NCBI RefSeq assembly: GCF_051401765.1
Contig: NW_027480440.1
Span: forward strand, 4,774,001 to 4,838,000
Source: Calliopsis andreniformis
Taxonomy: Eukaryota; Arthropoda; Insecta; Hymenoptera; Andrenidae
Reading direction: 5' to 3'
DNA: 64,000 nucleotides
The notes beneath the pieces were generated by a model that was not told where the DNA came from, did no database searches, and worked only from the letters and a program-made list of their open reading frames with translations. The position numbers and the translations under genes were made by a program. Shown here in pieces: positions 25,169 through 37,924 of this stretch (position 1 is the stretch's first letter; every line of letters starts with the position of its first letter).

Positions 25169-28100
25169 CGTTCCTCAAACCTCAATCCTCAACCCTCAGT
25201 CCTCATCCTCAATTCTCAATCCTCAATCCTCAAACCTCAATCTTCAATCCTCAATTCTCAATCCTCAATCCTCAATACTCAACCATCAAACCTCAATTCT
25301 CAATACTCAATAGCATATCCTGAATTCTCAGTATTCAATACTCAAACCTCAATCCTCAACCCTCAGCCCTCATCCTCCATCCTCAATCCTCAATCCTCAA
25401 ACCTCAATATTCAATCCTCAATAGCCAATCTTTGATTCTCAGTTCTCAATCCTCAATCCTCAATCCCCAATCGTCAATCTTCAATCCTCAATCCTCAATC
25501 CTCAATCCTCAATCCTCAATCCTCAATTGTCTATCCTCAGTCCTCGTTCCTCAAACCTCAATCCTCAACCCTCAGTCCTCATCCTCAATTCTAAATTCTC
25601 AATCCTCAAACCTCAATCCTCAATCCTCAATACTCAATCCTCAATCTTCAACACTCAATCCTCAATCCTCAATCCTCAATCCTCAATCATCAATCCTCAA
25701 TCTTCGATACTCAATCCTCAATCCTCAATCCTCAATCCTCAATCCTCAATACTCAACCATCAATCCTCAATTCCCAATACTCAATAGAATATCCAGGATT
25801 CTCAGTAATCAATACTCAAACCTCAATACTCAACCATCAGCCCTCATCCTCCATCCTCAATCCTCAATCCTCAAACCTCAATCTTCAATCCTCAATAGAA
25901 TATCCTCAATTCACAGTTTTCAATACTGAATCCCCAATCTTCAATCTTCAAATCTCAATCCACAGACATCAATTCTCATTACTCAACCCTCAACACTCAG
26001 TCCTCAATCTTCAATCCTCAATCCTCAATCCTCAATCTTCAATCCTCCATACTCAATCTTCAATCCTCAATCCTCAATCATCAATCCTCAATCCTTAATC
26101 CTCAGTCATCAATCCTCAATCCTCAATCCTCAATCCTCAATACTCGACCATCAAACCTCAATTCTAAATACTCAATAGAATATACTGAATTCTCCGGATT
26201 CAATACTCAAACCTCAATCCTCAGCCCTCAGCCCTCATGCTCCATTCTCAATCCTCAATCCTCAATCCTCAATCTTCAATCCTCAATAATCAACATCCAA
26301 TCCTAGATCCTCAAGAACCAATCCTCAATCCTTAATCCACAATCTTCAATCCTCAATCCACAGTCCTCGATCTTCAATCCTCAATGCTCAATCCTCAATC
26401 CTCAATCCTCAACCCTCAGTCATCAGTCCGCAATCCTCAATCCTCAAACCTCAATCCTAAACCGTCAGTCCTCATCCTCAGTCCTCACCCCTCAATCCTC
26501 AATACTCAATCTTCAATCATCAATACTCAATCTTCAATCCTCAATCCTCAATCTTCAATCCTCAGTCCTCAATCCTCAATCCTCAATCCTCAATCCTCAA
26601 TCATCAATCCTCAATCTTCAACACTCAATCATCAACCCTCAATCCTCAATCTTCAATCCTCAATCCTCAATCCTCGATCCTCAATCCTCAATCCTCAATC
26701 ATCAATCCTCAATCCTCAACACTTAATCCTCAATCCTGAATCCTCAATCCTCAATCATCAATCCTCAATCTTCAATACTCAATCCTCAATCCTCAATCCT
26801 CAATCCTCAATACTCAACCATCAATCCTCAATCTTCAACACTCAATCATCAACCCTCAATCCTCAATCTTCAATCCTCAATCCTCAATCCTCGATCCTCA
26901 ATCCTCAATCCTCAATCATCAATCCTCAATCCTCAACACTTAATCCTCAATCCTGAATCCTCAATCCTCAATCATCAATCCTCAATCTTCAATACTCAAT
27001 CCTCAATCTTCAATCCTCAATCCTCAATCCTCAATCATCAATACTCAATGTTCAACCCTCAATACTCATACTTCAATCCTCAGTCCTCAGTCCTCAAATC
27101 TCAATCCTCAATAGTCAATCTCCAATCCTAGATCCTCAATCCCCAATCCTCAATCCATAATACTCAATCTTCAATCCTCAATCCTCAGTCCTCAATCCTC
27201 GATTATCAAACCTCAATCCTCAATCATCAACCTTCAATCCTCAATACTCAATCTTCAATCCTCAATACTCAATCCTGAATCGTCAATCCTCATTCTTCAA
27301 TCCTCAATACCCAATCCTCAATCCTCAATCCTCAATCCTCCATCCTCAATCCTCAATCCTCAATCCTCAATCCTCAGTCAAAATCCTCAATCTTCAATAC
27401 TCAATCGTCAATCCTCAGTCCTCAATTCTCAATCCTCAATCCTCGTTCCTCAAACCTCAATTCTCAACCCTCAGTCCTCATCCTCAATTCTCAATTCTCA
27501 ATCCTCAAACCTCAATCTTCAATCCTCAATACTCAATGCTCAATCCTCAATACTCAACCATCAATCCTCAATTCTCAATACTAAACACAATATCCTGATT
27601 TCTCAGTATTCAATACTCAAACCTCAATCCTCAACCCTCAGCCCTCATCCTCCATCCTCAATCCTCAATCCTCAAACCTCAATCTTCAATCCTCAATACT
27701 CAATCTTCGATACTCAATCCTCAATCCTCAATCCTCAATCCCCAATCCTCAATCTTCAATCCTCAATCCTCAATCCTCAATCCTCAATTCTCAATCCTCA
27801 ATCCTCAGTCCTCAGTCCTCAAACCTCAATCCTCAACCCTCAGCCATCATCCTCAATCCTCAATCCTCGTTCCTCAATCCTCAATCCTCAATCCTCAATC
27901 CTCAATAGTCAATCTCCAATCCTAGATCCTCAATCCCCAATCCTCAATCCTTAATCCTCAGTCTTCAATCCTCAATCCTCAATACTCAATCCTCAATCCT
28001 CAATCCTCAATAGTCAATCTCCAATCCTAGATCCTCAATCCCCAATCCTCAATCCTTAATCCTCAGTCTTCAATCCTCAATCCTCAATCCTCAATCCTCA

Positions 28101-28560
28101 ATCATCAATACTCTATCTTCAATCCTCAATCCTCAATCCCCAATCCTCAATCCTCAATCATCAGTCATGAATACACAATCTTCAATACTGAATCCTCAAT
28201 CCTCAATCCTCAATCCTCAATCTTCAATCCTCAATCCCCTGTCCTCAATCTTCAATCCTCAATGCTCAATCCCCATTCCTCAATCCTCAGTCATCAGTCC
28301 TCAATCCTCAATCCTCAAACCTCAATCCTCAACCGTCAGTCCTCGTCCTCAAACCTCAGTCCCGAATCCTCAATCCTGAATCGTCAATCTTCAGCCCTCA
28401 GTCCTCAACAATCATTTGTCAATCCTCAGTCCTCATTAGAATATCCTCAATTCGCAGTTTTCAATACTCAATCCCCAATCTTCAATCTTCAAATCTGAAT
28501 CCACAGACATCAATTCTCATCACTCAACCCTCAACACTCAGTCCTCAATCATCAATCCTC
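25169..28560 (+). repeat. C-rich block, shortened copy of about 3.7-8.55 kb
   Basis: C signatures at 25308, 25782, 26173 and 27583 and B signatures at 25893 and 28434 follow the order seen at 3850-8166. The offset steps from 21,458/21,465 to about 20,650 and then 20,717 and 20,365, marking losses and gains. The largest loss removes about 0.8 kb (equivalent to roughly 4,650-5,470). About 26,605-26,700 is partly repeated at 26,830-26,950, and the AGATCCT block at 27,903 is repeated at 28,008 (105 bp, 15 heptamers). No gene is present. Confidence 0.82.
27903..28112 (+). repeat. Tandem duplication of 15 heptamers
   Basis: The AGATCCT marker block starting with CAATAGT at 27903 recurs at 28008, exactly 105 bp or 15 heptamers later. 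The corresponding region near 7,643 has a single copy, so the duplication arose after the C-rich block was copied. Confidence 0.75.
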
Positions 28561-29455
28561 AATCCGCAATCCTCAATCTTCAATCCTCCATACTCAATCC
28601 TCAATCCTCGATACTCAATCATCAATCCTCAGTTCTCAATACTCAATAGAATATCCTGAATTCTCAGTATTCAATACTCAAACCTCAATCCTCAACCCTC
28701 AGCCCTCATCCACCATCCTCAATCCTCAATCCTCAAACCTCAATCTTCAATCCTCAATACTCAATATTCGATTTTCAATTCTCAATCCTCAATCCTCAAT
28801 CCCCAATCCTCAATCTTCAATCCTCAATCCTCAATCCTCAATCCTCAATCCTCAATCCTCAATCATCAATACTCTATCTTCAATCCTCAATCCTCGATCC
28901 TCAATCCTCAATCCTCAATCATCAGTCATGAATACTCAATCTTCAATACTGAATCCTCAATCCTCAATCCTCAATCCTCAATCCTCAATCCTCAATCCTC
29001 ATTCCTCAAACCTCAATCCTCAACCGTCAGTCCTCGTCCTCAAACCTCAATCCCGAATCCTCAATCCTGAATCGTCAATCTTCAGCCCACAGTCCTCAAC
29101 AATCAATTTTCAATCCTCAATTCTCAATCGTCAATACTCAATCCTCGATCGCCAATCCTCAATCCCCAATCCTCAATCTTCAATCCTCAATCCTCAATCC
29201 TCAATCCTCATCCTTCAATCCTCAATACTCAATCTTCAATCCTCAATCCTAAATCCTCAATCCTCAATCCTCAATTCTCAATCCTCAATATTCAACACAC
29301 AACCCTCAACCATCAATCCTCAATCCTCAACCCTCAATCCTCAATCCTCAATCCTGAATCCTCAATCCTCAATACTCAATCTTCAATCCTCAATCCTCAA
29401 TCCTCAATCCTCAATCCTCATTCTTCAATCCTCAATACCCAATCCTCAATCTTTA
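28561..29455 (+). repeat. Mosaic junction block
   Basis: It holds a C signature at 28644 and a copy of the CATGAAT-led flank at about 28,928 that repeats 28,167 (offset 761). About 29,118-29,320 matches 34,537-34,740 (offset 5,419), including CGATCGC-type variants and a CAATATT CAACACA stretch. It joins the C-rich copy to the 8,606-bp duplicate. No gene is present. Confidence 0.7.
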
Positions 29456-30222
29456 ATCCTCAATCCTCAATCCTCAATTCTCAATCCTCAATCCTCAGTC
29501 CTCAGTCCTCAAACCTCAATCCTAAACCCTCAGCCCTCATCCTCAATCCTCAATCCTTATTCCTCAATCCTCAACCTTCAATCCTCAATACACAATTTTC
29601 AATCCTCAATCCTCAATCCTCAATCCTCAATCCTCAATCCTCAGTCCTCACTCCTCATTCATCAATCCTCAATCTTCAATACTCAATCCTCAATCCTCAA
29701 TCCCCAATCCTCAATACTCAATCTTCAATCCTCAATCCTCAATCCTCAAACCTCAATCCTCAATCCTCAGTCATCAATCCTCAATCCTCAATACTCAGTC
29801 GTCAATCCTCAGTCCTCAATTCTCAGTCCTCAATCCTCATTCCTCAAACCTCAATCCTCAACCCTCAGTCCTCAATCTTCAATACTCAATAATCAATCTC
29901 CAATCCTAGATCCTCAATCCCCAATCCTCAATCCTTAATCCTCAATCTTCAATCCTCAATCCTCAATCCTCAGTCATCATTCCTCAATCCTCAATCCTCA
30001 ATCCTCAATCGTCAGTCTTCAATCCTCAATACTCAATCTGCAATCCTCAGTCCTCAATCCTCAACCCTCAATCCTCAATCCTCAACCTTCAATCATCAAT
30101 GCTCAATCTTCAGTCCTCAATTCTCAATCCTCAATCCTCAATCCTCAATCCTCAATATTCAACACACATCTATCAACCATCAATTCTCAGTACTCAACCA
30201 TCATTCCTCAATTCTCAATACT

Positions 30223-30614
30223 CAATAGAATATCCTGAATTCTCATGATTGAATACTCAATCCACAATATTCAATAATCAAACCTCGATCCTCAAACATC
30301 AATTCTCAACACTCAATCCTCAACACTCTGTCCTCTCTCATCAATCCTCCATCCTCAATCCTCTATCCTCAAGCGCCAATCCTCAATCCTCAATCCTCAA
30401 CCCTCAATCCTCAGTCCTCAAATCTCAATTCCGAATCCTCAATCCTGAATGCTGAATCTTCATCCCTCAGTCCGCAACAATCAATTGTCAATCCTACATC
30501 CTTAATAGAATATCCACAATTCACAGTTTTCAATACTCTATCCCCAATCTTCAGTCTTCAAATCTCAATCCACAGACATCAATACTCATCACTCAACCCT
30601 CAACACTCAGTCCT
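30223..30614 (+). repeat. A-B signature pair, 280-bp spacing
   Basis: A starts at 30223 and B at 30503. It is the copy of the pair at 21617; one visible difference is CTACATCC against CTCCATCC just before the B start. Confidence 0.9.
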
Positions 30615-31648
30615 CAATCTTCAATCCTCAATCCTCAACCCTCAATCTTCAATCCTCCATACTCAATCTTCAATCCTCAATCCTCAATCATCAATCCTCA
30701 ATCCTCAATCCTCAATCCTCAATCCTCAATCCTCAATCCTCAATAGTCAATCTCCAATCCTAGATCCTCAATCCCCAATCCTCAATCCATAATCTTCAAT
30801 CTTCAATCCTCAATCCTCAATTTCAATCCTGAATACTCAATCTTCAACCCTCAATCCTCAATCCTCAATCCTCAATCCTCAATCCTCAATCCTCAATCTT
30901 CAATTCCCAATACTCAATCTTCAATCCTCAATCCTCAGTCCTCAAACCACAGTTCTGAATCCTCAATCCTGAATCCTCTATCTTCAGCTCTCAGTCCACA
31001 ACAATCACTTGACAATTCTCAATCCTCAATAGAATATCTTCAATTCACAGTTTTCAATACTCAATACTCAATCTGCAATCTTCCAACCTCTATCCACAAA
31101 CATCAATTCTCATCACTCAACCCTCAACACTCAGTCCACAATGTTCAATCCTCAATCCTTAATTCTCAATCTTCATTCCTCAATACTGAATCTTCAATCC
31201 TCAATACTCAATCTTCAATCCTCAATCCTCAATCCTCAATCCTCAATCCCCAATCCTCAATCATCAATCCTCTATCTTCAATCCTCAACCCTCAATCCTC
31301 AATCCACAATCCTCAATCTTCAATCATCAATCTTCAATCCTCAATACTCAATCTTCAATCCTCATTCTTCAATCCTCAATACCCAATCCTCAATCCTCAA
31401 TCCTGAATACTCCATCCTCAATTCTCAATCCTCAATCCTCTGTCCTCAGTTCTCAAACCTCAATCCTCAACCCTCAGCCCTCATCCTCAGTCCTCAATCT
31501 TAAATCCTCAATCCTCAACCTTCAATCATCAATGCTCAATCTTCAATCCTCAATCCTCAATCCTCAATCCTCAATCCTCAATATTCAACACACATCTATC
31601 AACCATCAATTCTCAGTACTCAACCATCATTCCTCAATTCTCAATACT

Positions 31649-32040
31649 CAATAGAATATCCTGAATTCTCATGATTGAATACTCAATCCACAATATTCAA
31701 TAATCAAACCTCGGTCCTCAAACATCAATTCTCAACACTCAATCCTCAACACTCTGTCCTCTCTCATCAATCCTCCATCCTCAATCCTCTATCCTCAAGC
31801 GCCAATCCTCAATCCTCAATCCTCAACCCTCAATCCTCAGTCCTCAAATCTCAATTCCGAATCCTCAATCCTGAATGCTGAACCTTCATCCCTCAGTCCG
31901 CAACAATCAATTGTCAATCCTCCATCCTTAATAGAATATCCACAATTCACAGTTTTCAATACTCTATCCCCAATCTTCAATCTTCAAATCTCAATCCACA
32001 GACATCAATACTCATCACTCAAGCCTCAACACTCAGTCCT
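31649..32040 (+). repeat. A-B signature pair, 280-bp spacing
   Basis: A starts at 31649 and B at 31929, the copy of the pair at 23043. The distance to the previous A is again 1,426 bp. Confidence 0.9.
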
Positions 32041-33291
32041 CAATCTTCAATCCTCAATCCTCAGCCCTCAATCTTCAATCCTCCATACTCAATCTTCAAT
32101 CCTCAATCCTCAATCATCAAACCTGAATCCTCAATCCTCAATCCTCAATCCTCAATCCTCAATCCTCAATAGTCAATCTCCAATCCTAGATCCTCAATCC
32201 CCAATCCTCAATCCATAATCTTCAATCTTCAATCCTCAATCCTCAATTTCAATCCTGAATACTCAATCTTCAACCCTCAATCCTCAATCCTCAATCCTCA
32301 ATCCTCAATCCTCAATTTTCAATTCCCAATACTCAATCTTCAATCTTCAGTCCTCAGTCCTCAAACCACAGTTCTGAATCCTCAATCCTGAATCCTCTAT
32401 CTTCAGCTCTCAGTCCACAACAATCACTTGACATTTCTCAATCCTCAATAGAATATCTTCAATTCACAGTTTTCAATACTCAATACTCAATCTGCAATCT
32501 TCCAACCTCTATCCACAAACATCAATTCTCATCACTCAACCCTCAACACTCAGTCCACAATGTTCAATCCTCAATCCTTAATCCCCAATCCTCAATACAC
32601 AATCCTCAACATTCAATCCTCAATACTCAATCTTCAATCCTCAATCCTCAATCCTCAATCCTCAATCCCCAATCCTCAATCATCAATCCTCTATCTTCAA
32701 TCCTCAACCCTCAATCCTCAATCCACAATCCTCAATCTTCAATCATCAATCTTCAATCCTCAATACTCAATCTTCAATCCTCATTCTTCAATCCTCAATA
32801 CCCAATCCTCAATCCTCAATCCTGAATACTCCATCCACAATTCTCAATCCTCAATCCTCAGTCCTCAGTTCTCAAACCTCAATCCTCAACCCTCAGCCCT
32901 CATCCTCAATCCTCAATCTTAAATCCTCAATCCTCAACCTTCAATCCTGAATACTCAATCTTCAATCCTCAATCCTCAATCCTCAATCCTCAATCCTCAA
33001 TACTCAATCTTCAATACTCAATACTCAATCTTCAATCCTCAATCCTCAATCCCCAATCCTCAATCCTCAATCCTCAATCGTCAGTCTTCAATCCTCAATA
33101 CTCAATCTGCAATCCTCAGTCCTCAATCCTCAACCCTCAATCCTCAATCCACAACCTTCAATCATCAATGCTCAATCTTCAATCCTCAATTCTCAATCCT
33201 CAATCCTCAATCCTCAATCCTCAATATTCAACACACATCTGTCAACCATCAATTCTCAGTACTCAACCATCATTCCTCAATTCTCAATACT

Positions 33292-33683
33292 CAATAGAAT
33301 ATCCTGAATTCTCATGATTCAATACTCAATCCACAATATTCAATAATCAAGCCTCGATCCTCAAACATCAATTCTCAACACTCAATCCTCAACACTCTGT
33401 CCTCTCTCATCAATCCTCCATCCTCAATCCTCTATCCTCAAGCGTCAATCCTCAATCCTCAATCCTCAACCCTCAATCGTCAGTCCTCAGATCTCAATTC
33501 CGAATCCTCAATCCTGAATGCTGAATCTTCATCCCTCAGTCCGCAACAATCAATTGTCAATCCTCCATCCTTAACAGAATATCCACAATTCACAGTTTTC
33601 AATACTCTATCCCCAATCTTCAATCTTCAAATCTCAATCCACAGACATCAATTCTCATCACTCAACCCTCAACACTCAGTCCT
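33292..33683 (+). repeat. A-B signature pair, 280-bp spacing
   Basis: A starts at 33292 and B at 33572, the copy of the pair at 24686. This is the last complete 280-bp pair before the domain switch. Confidence 0.9.
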
Positions 33684-33774
33684 CAATCTTCAATCCTCAA
33701 TCCTCAACCCTCAATCTTCAATCCTCCATACTCAATCTTCAATCCTCAATCCACAATCATCAATCCTCAATCCT

Positions 33775-35280
33775 CAATCCTCAGTCATCAATCCTCAATC
33801 TTCAATACTCAATAATCAATCTCCTATCCTAGATCCTCAATCCCCAATACTATATCCTTAATCCTCAATATTCAATCCTCTATCCCCAGTCCACAATCTT
33901 CAATCTCCAAAGCTCAATAATCAATCCTCAATCCTCAGTCCTCAATCGTCAATCATCAATCCACAATCTTCAATACTCAATCCTCAATCCTCAATCCTCA
34001 ATCCTCAATCCTCAATCATCAATCCTGAACCTTCAATACTCAATCCTCAATCCTCAAACCTCAATCCTCAATACTCAACCATCAATCCTCAATTCACAAT
34101 ACTCAATAGAATATACTGAATTCTCATGATTCAATACTCAAACCTCAATCCTCAGCCCTCAGCCCTCATCCTCCAACCTCGATCCTCAATCCTCAATCCT
34201 CAATCCTCAATCGCCAATCCTCAATCCCCAATCCTCAATCTTCAATCCTCAATCCTCAATCCTCAATCATCAATACTCAATGTTCAATTCTCAATACTCA
34301 ACCTTCAATCCTCAACCCTCTATCCTCAATCCACAATCCTCAATCCTCATTCATCAACCTTCAACCCTCAATACTCAATATTCAATCCTCAATACTCAAT
34401 CCTCTATCGCCTATCCTCAATCTTCAATCCTCAATGCTCAATCCTCAATCCTCAATCCTCAGTCCTCAATCCTCAATCCTCAATCCTCAATCCTCAATCT
34501 TCAATCCTCAATACTCAATATTCAATCCTCAATCCTCAATTCTCAATCGTCAATACTCAATCCTCGATCGCCAATCCTCAATCCCCAATCCTCAATCTTC
34601 AATCCTCAATCCTCAATCCTCAATCCTCATCCTTCAATCCTCAATACGCAATCTTCAATCCTCAATCCTCAATCCTCAATCCTCAATCCTCAGTTCTCAA
34701 TCCTCAATATTCAACACACAACCCTCAACCATCAATCCTCAATACTCAACCATCATTCCTCAATTCTCAATACTCAATAGAATACCCTGAATTCTCATCG
34801 TTCAATACTCAATCCACAAAAATCAATAATCTAATCTCAACCCTCAAACATCAATCCTCAACACTCAATCCTCAACACTCAGTCCTCTCTCTTCAATCCT
34901 CCATCCTCAATCCTCAATCTTCAATCCTCAATACTCAATCTTCAATCCTCATCGTCAGTCCTCAAACCTCAATTCTGAATCCTCAATTCTGAATCCTCAA
35001 TCTTCAGCCCTCAGTCCTCGACAATCAATTGTCAATCCTCAATCCTCAATAGAATATCCTCAATTCACAGTTTTCAATACTCGATACTCAATCTGCAATC
35101 TTCAAATCTCTATCCACAAACATTAATTCTCATCACTCAACCCTCAACACTCAGTCCCCAAACCTCAATCTTCAATCCTCAATCCTCAATCCTCAATACT
35201 CAATCCTCAATCTTCAATCCTCAATAATCAATCTTCAATCCTCAATCCTCAACCCTCAATCCTCAATCCTCAATCCTCAA
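33775..35280 (+). repeat. Transition from A/B/C domain to M/N domain
   Basis: An A/C hybrid signature lies at 34104 (CATGATT as in A, then CAAACCT and CAGCCCT as in C). A later A lies at 34775, followed by a B/N-like signature at 35047, only 272 bp away, so the pair spacing has broken. The 35047 element has the CAATTGT upstream flank of B but the CAATACT, CAATCTG and CTATCCA heptamers of M/N. The AGATCCT marker appears for the last time near 33,820. No gene is present. Confidence 0.75.
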
Positions 35281-35396
35281 TCCTGAATCCTCAATCCTCA
35301 ATCCTCAGTCCTCAAACCACAATCCTGAATCCTCAATCCTGAATCCTCAATCTTCAGCCCTCAGTCCTCAAGAATCAGTGGTCCATCCTCAATCCT

Positions 35397-35508
35397 CAAT
35401 AGAATATCATGATTTCACAGGTTTCAATACTCAATACTCAACCTGCAATCTTCAAATCTCTATCCACAAACATCAATTCTTATCACTCAACCCTCAAAAC
35501 TCAATCCC
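35397..35508 (+). repeat. M-family signature (type example)
   Basis: It opens with CAATAGA and ATATCAT, then GATTTCA (GACTTCA in several copies), CAGGTTT/CAGTTTT, and CAACCTG at the seventh heptamer. It is preceded by CAAGAAT, CAGTGGT and CCATCCT. Fifteen copies start at 35397, 38995, 40650, 43418, 44968, 46518, 48180, 50764, 51721, 53125, 55410, 59511, 59826, 63287 and 63840. None was seen left of 35 kb. Confidence 0.85.
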
Positions 35509-36117
35509 CAATCCTCAATATTCAAGCCTCAATCCTCAATCCTCAATCCACAATCCTCAACCTTCTATCCTCAATACTCAATCTTCAAACCCTCAATCCT
35601 CAACCCTCAATCCTCAATTCGCAATCCTCAACAGTCGATCTTCAATCCTCAATACTCAATATTCAATCCTCAATCCTCAATCCTCAATCCTGAATCATCA
35701 TCCTTCAATCCTCAATACCCTATCCTCAATCTTCAATCCTCAATCCTCAATCCTCAATACCCAATCCTCAATCTTCAATCCTCGATCCTCAATCCTCAAT
35801 TCTCAATCCACAATCCTCAATCCTCAGACCTCAAACATAAATATTCAACCCTCAGTCCTCGTTCTCAATCCACAACCCTCAATCCTCTATCCTCAATCCT
35901 CAATCCTCAATCCTCAATACCCAATCCTCAATCTTCAATCCTCAATCCTCAATCCTCAATCCTCAATCCTCAATCCTCAATCCTCAATCTTCAATCCTCA
36001 ATACTCAATCTTCAATCCTCACTCCTCAGTCCTCAAACCTCAACTCTGGATCCTCAATCCTGAATCCTCAATCTTCAGCCCTCAGTCCTCAACATTCAGT
36101 TGTCAATCCTCAATCCT

Positions 36118-36229
36118 CAATAGAATATCCTCAATTCACAGTTTTCAATACTCAATACTCAATCTGCAATCTTCAAATCTCTATCCAGAAACATAAATTC
36201 TCATCACTCAACCCTCAACACTCAGTACT
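36118..36229 (+). repeat. N-family signature (type example)
   Basis: It opens with CAATAGA, ATATCCT and CAATTCA, has CAATCTG at the seventh heptamer, a GAAACAT/GAAAAAT variant near the eleventh, and CAGTACT then CAATGTT at the end. It is preceded by CAACATT and CAGTTGT. N and N-like copies lie at 11863, 22421, 23840, 31027, 32446, 36118, 36795, 38402, 39959, 41371, 42048, 44375, 45925, 47482, 52454, 53698, 56290, 56723, 57995, 58582, 60287, 60991, 61696, 62421 and 63602. Confidence 0.8.
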
Positions 36230-37924
36230 CAATGTTCAATCCTCATCCTCAATTCTGAATCTTCAATCCTCAATACTGAATCTTCAATCCGCAATCCTCA
36301 ATCCCCAATCCTCAATCCTCAATCATCAATCTTCAACCCTCAATACTCAATCTTCAATCCTCAATCCGCAATCCTCAATCCTCAATCATCTTCCTTCAAT
36401 CCTCAATACCCTATCCTCAATCTTCATTCCTCAATCCTCAATCCGCAATACCCAATCCTCAATCTTCAATCCTCAATCCTCAATCCTCAATTCTCAATCC
36501 TCAATCCTCAATCCTCAGACCTCAAACATAAATATTCAACCCTCAGTCCTCTTCTTCAATCCACAACCCTCAGTCCTCAATCCTCAATCCTCAATCCTCA
36601 ATCTTCAATCCTCAATCCTCAATCCTCAATCCTCAATCCTCAATCCTAAATCCTCAATCTTCAATCCTCAATCCTCAATCCTCAATTCTCAATCGTCAAT
36701 CCTCAGTCCTCAAACCCCAAAACTGAGTCCTTAATCCTGAATCCTCAATCTTCAGACCTCAGTCCTCAACAATCAGTTGTCAATTCTCAATCCTCAATAG
36801 AATATCATCAATTCACAGTTTGCAATACTCAATACTCAATCTGCAATCTTCAAATCTGAATCCACAAACATCAATTCTCATCATTCAACCCTCAGCACTC
36901 AGTCCCCAATCCTCAATCTTCAATCCTCAATCCTCAATCCTCAATCCTCGACCCTCAATCTTCGATCCTCAATACTCCATCTTCAATCCTCCATCCTCAA
37001 TCCTCATTCCTCAATCCTCAATCCTCAATCGTCAGGCTTCAATGCTCAATACTCAATCTTCAATCCTCAAACCTCAATCCTCAATCCTCACTCTTCAATC
37101 CTCAATACCCAATCCTCAATCTTCAATCCTCAATCCTCAATCCTCAATTCTCAATCCTCAATCCTCAGTCCTCAGTCCTCAAACCTCAATCCTCAACCCT
37201 CAGCCCTCATCCTCAATCCTTGATCGACTATCCTCAATCCTCAACCTTCAATCCTCAATACTCAATCTTCAATCCTCAATACTCAGTCCTCAATGTTCAA
37301 TCCTCAATCCTCAATTATCAATCTTCAATCCTCAATTCTCAATCTTCGATCCTCAATCTTGAATCCTCAGCCCCAATCCTCAATCTTCTATCCTCAATCC
37401 TCAATCCTCCCATCGTCAATCCTCAATACTCAGCCTGCAATCCTCAATCCTCAATCCTCCATCCTCAACCCTCAATCCTCAAGCGTCAATCCTCAATCCT
37501 CAATCCTCAATCCTCAATCTTCAATCCTCAATTCTCAATCTTCAATCCTCAATCCTCAATCCTCAATCTTCACCACTCAAACCTCAATCCTCAATCCTCA
37601 ACGTTCAATCCTCAATACCCAATCCTCAGTCTTCAATCCTCAATCCTCAATCCTCAATCCTCAATCCTCAATCCTCAATCCTCAATCCTCAATCTTCAAC
37701 CCTCAATACTCAATCTTCAATCCTCAATCCGCAATCCTCAATCCTCGTTCGTCAATCCTCAATACCCAATCCTCAATCTTCAATCCTCATTCCTCAATTC
37801 TCAATTCTCAATCCTCAATCCTCAGACCGCAGACATCAATATTCAACACTCAGTCCTCGTCCTCAATCCACAACCATCAATCCTCAACCCTCAATCTTTA
37901 ATCATGAATATTCTATCTTCAATT

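Larger units (their letters stand above)
29456..33774 (+). repeat. 4.3-kb segment, right copy of the 8,606-bp duplication
   Basis: All landmarks equal those of 20,850-25,168 plus 8,606: A 30223, 31649, 33292; B 30503, 31929, 33572; N-like 31027, 32446. No net indel is visible over 4.3 kb and single-base differences are few by eye. One exception is a cluster of differences at about 32,580-32,616. The copy ends near 33,774, where the left copy continues with CGTTCCT-type heptamers and this one with CAATCCT and CAGTCAT. Confidence 0.9.

Noticed and set aside
20850..33774. Treating the exact 8,606-bp duplication as proof of an assembly error
   Set aside because: The copies carry real differences (single bases and the patch at 32,580-32,616), which argues for two genuine copies. 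Artefact remains possible and is noted as a check.
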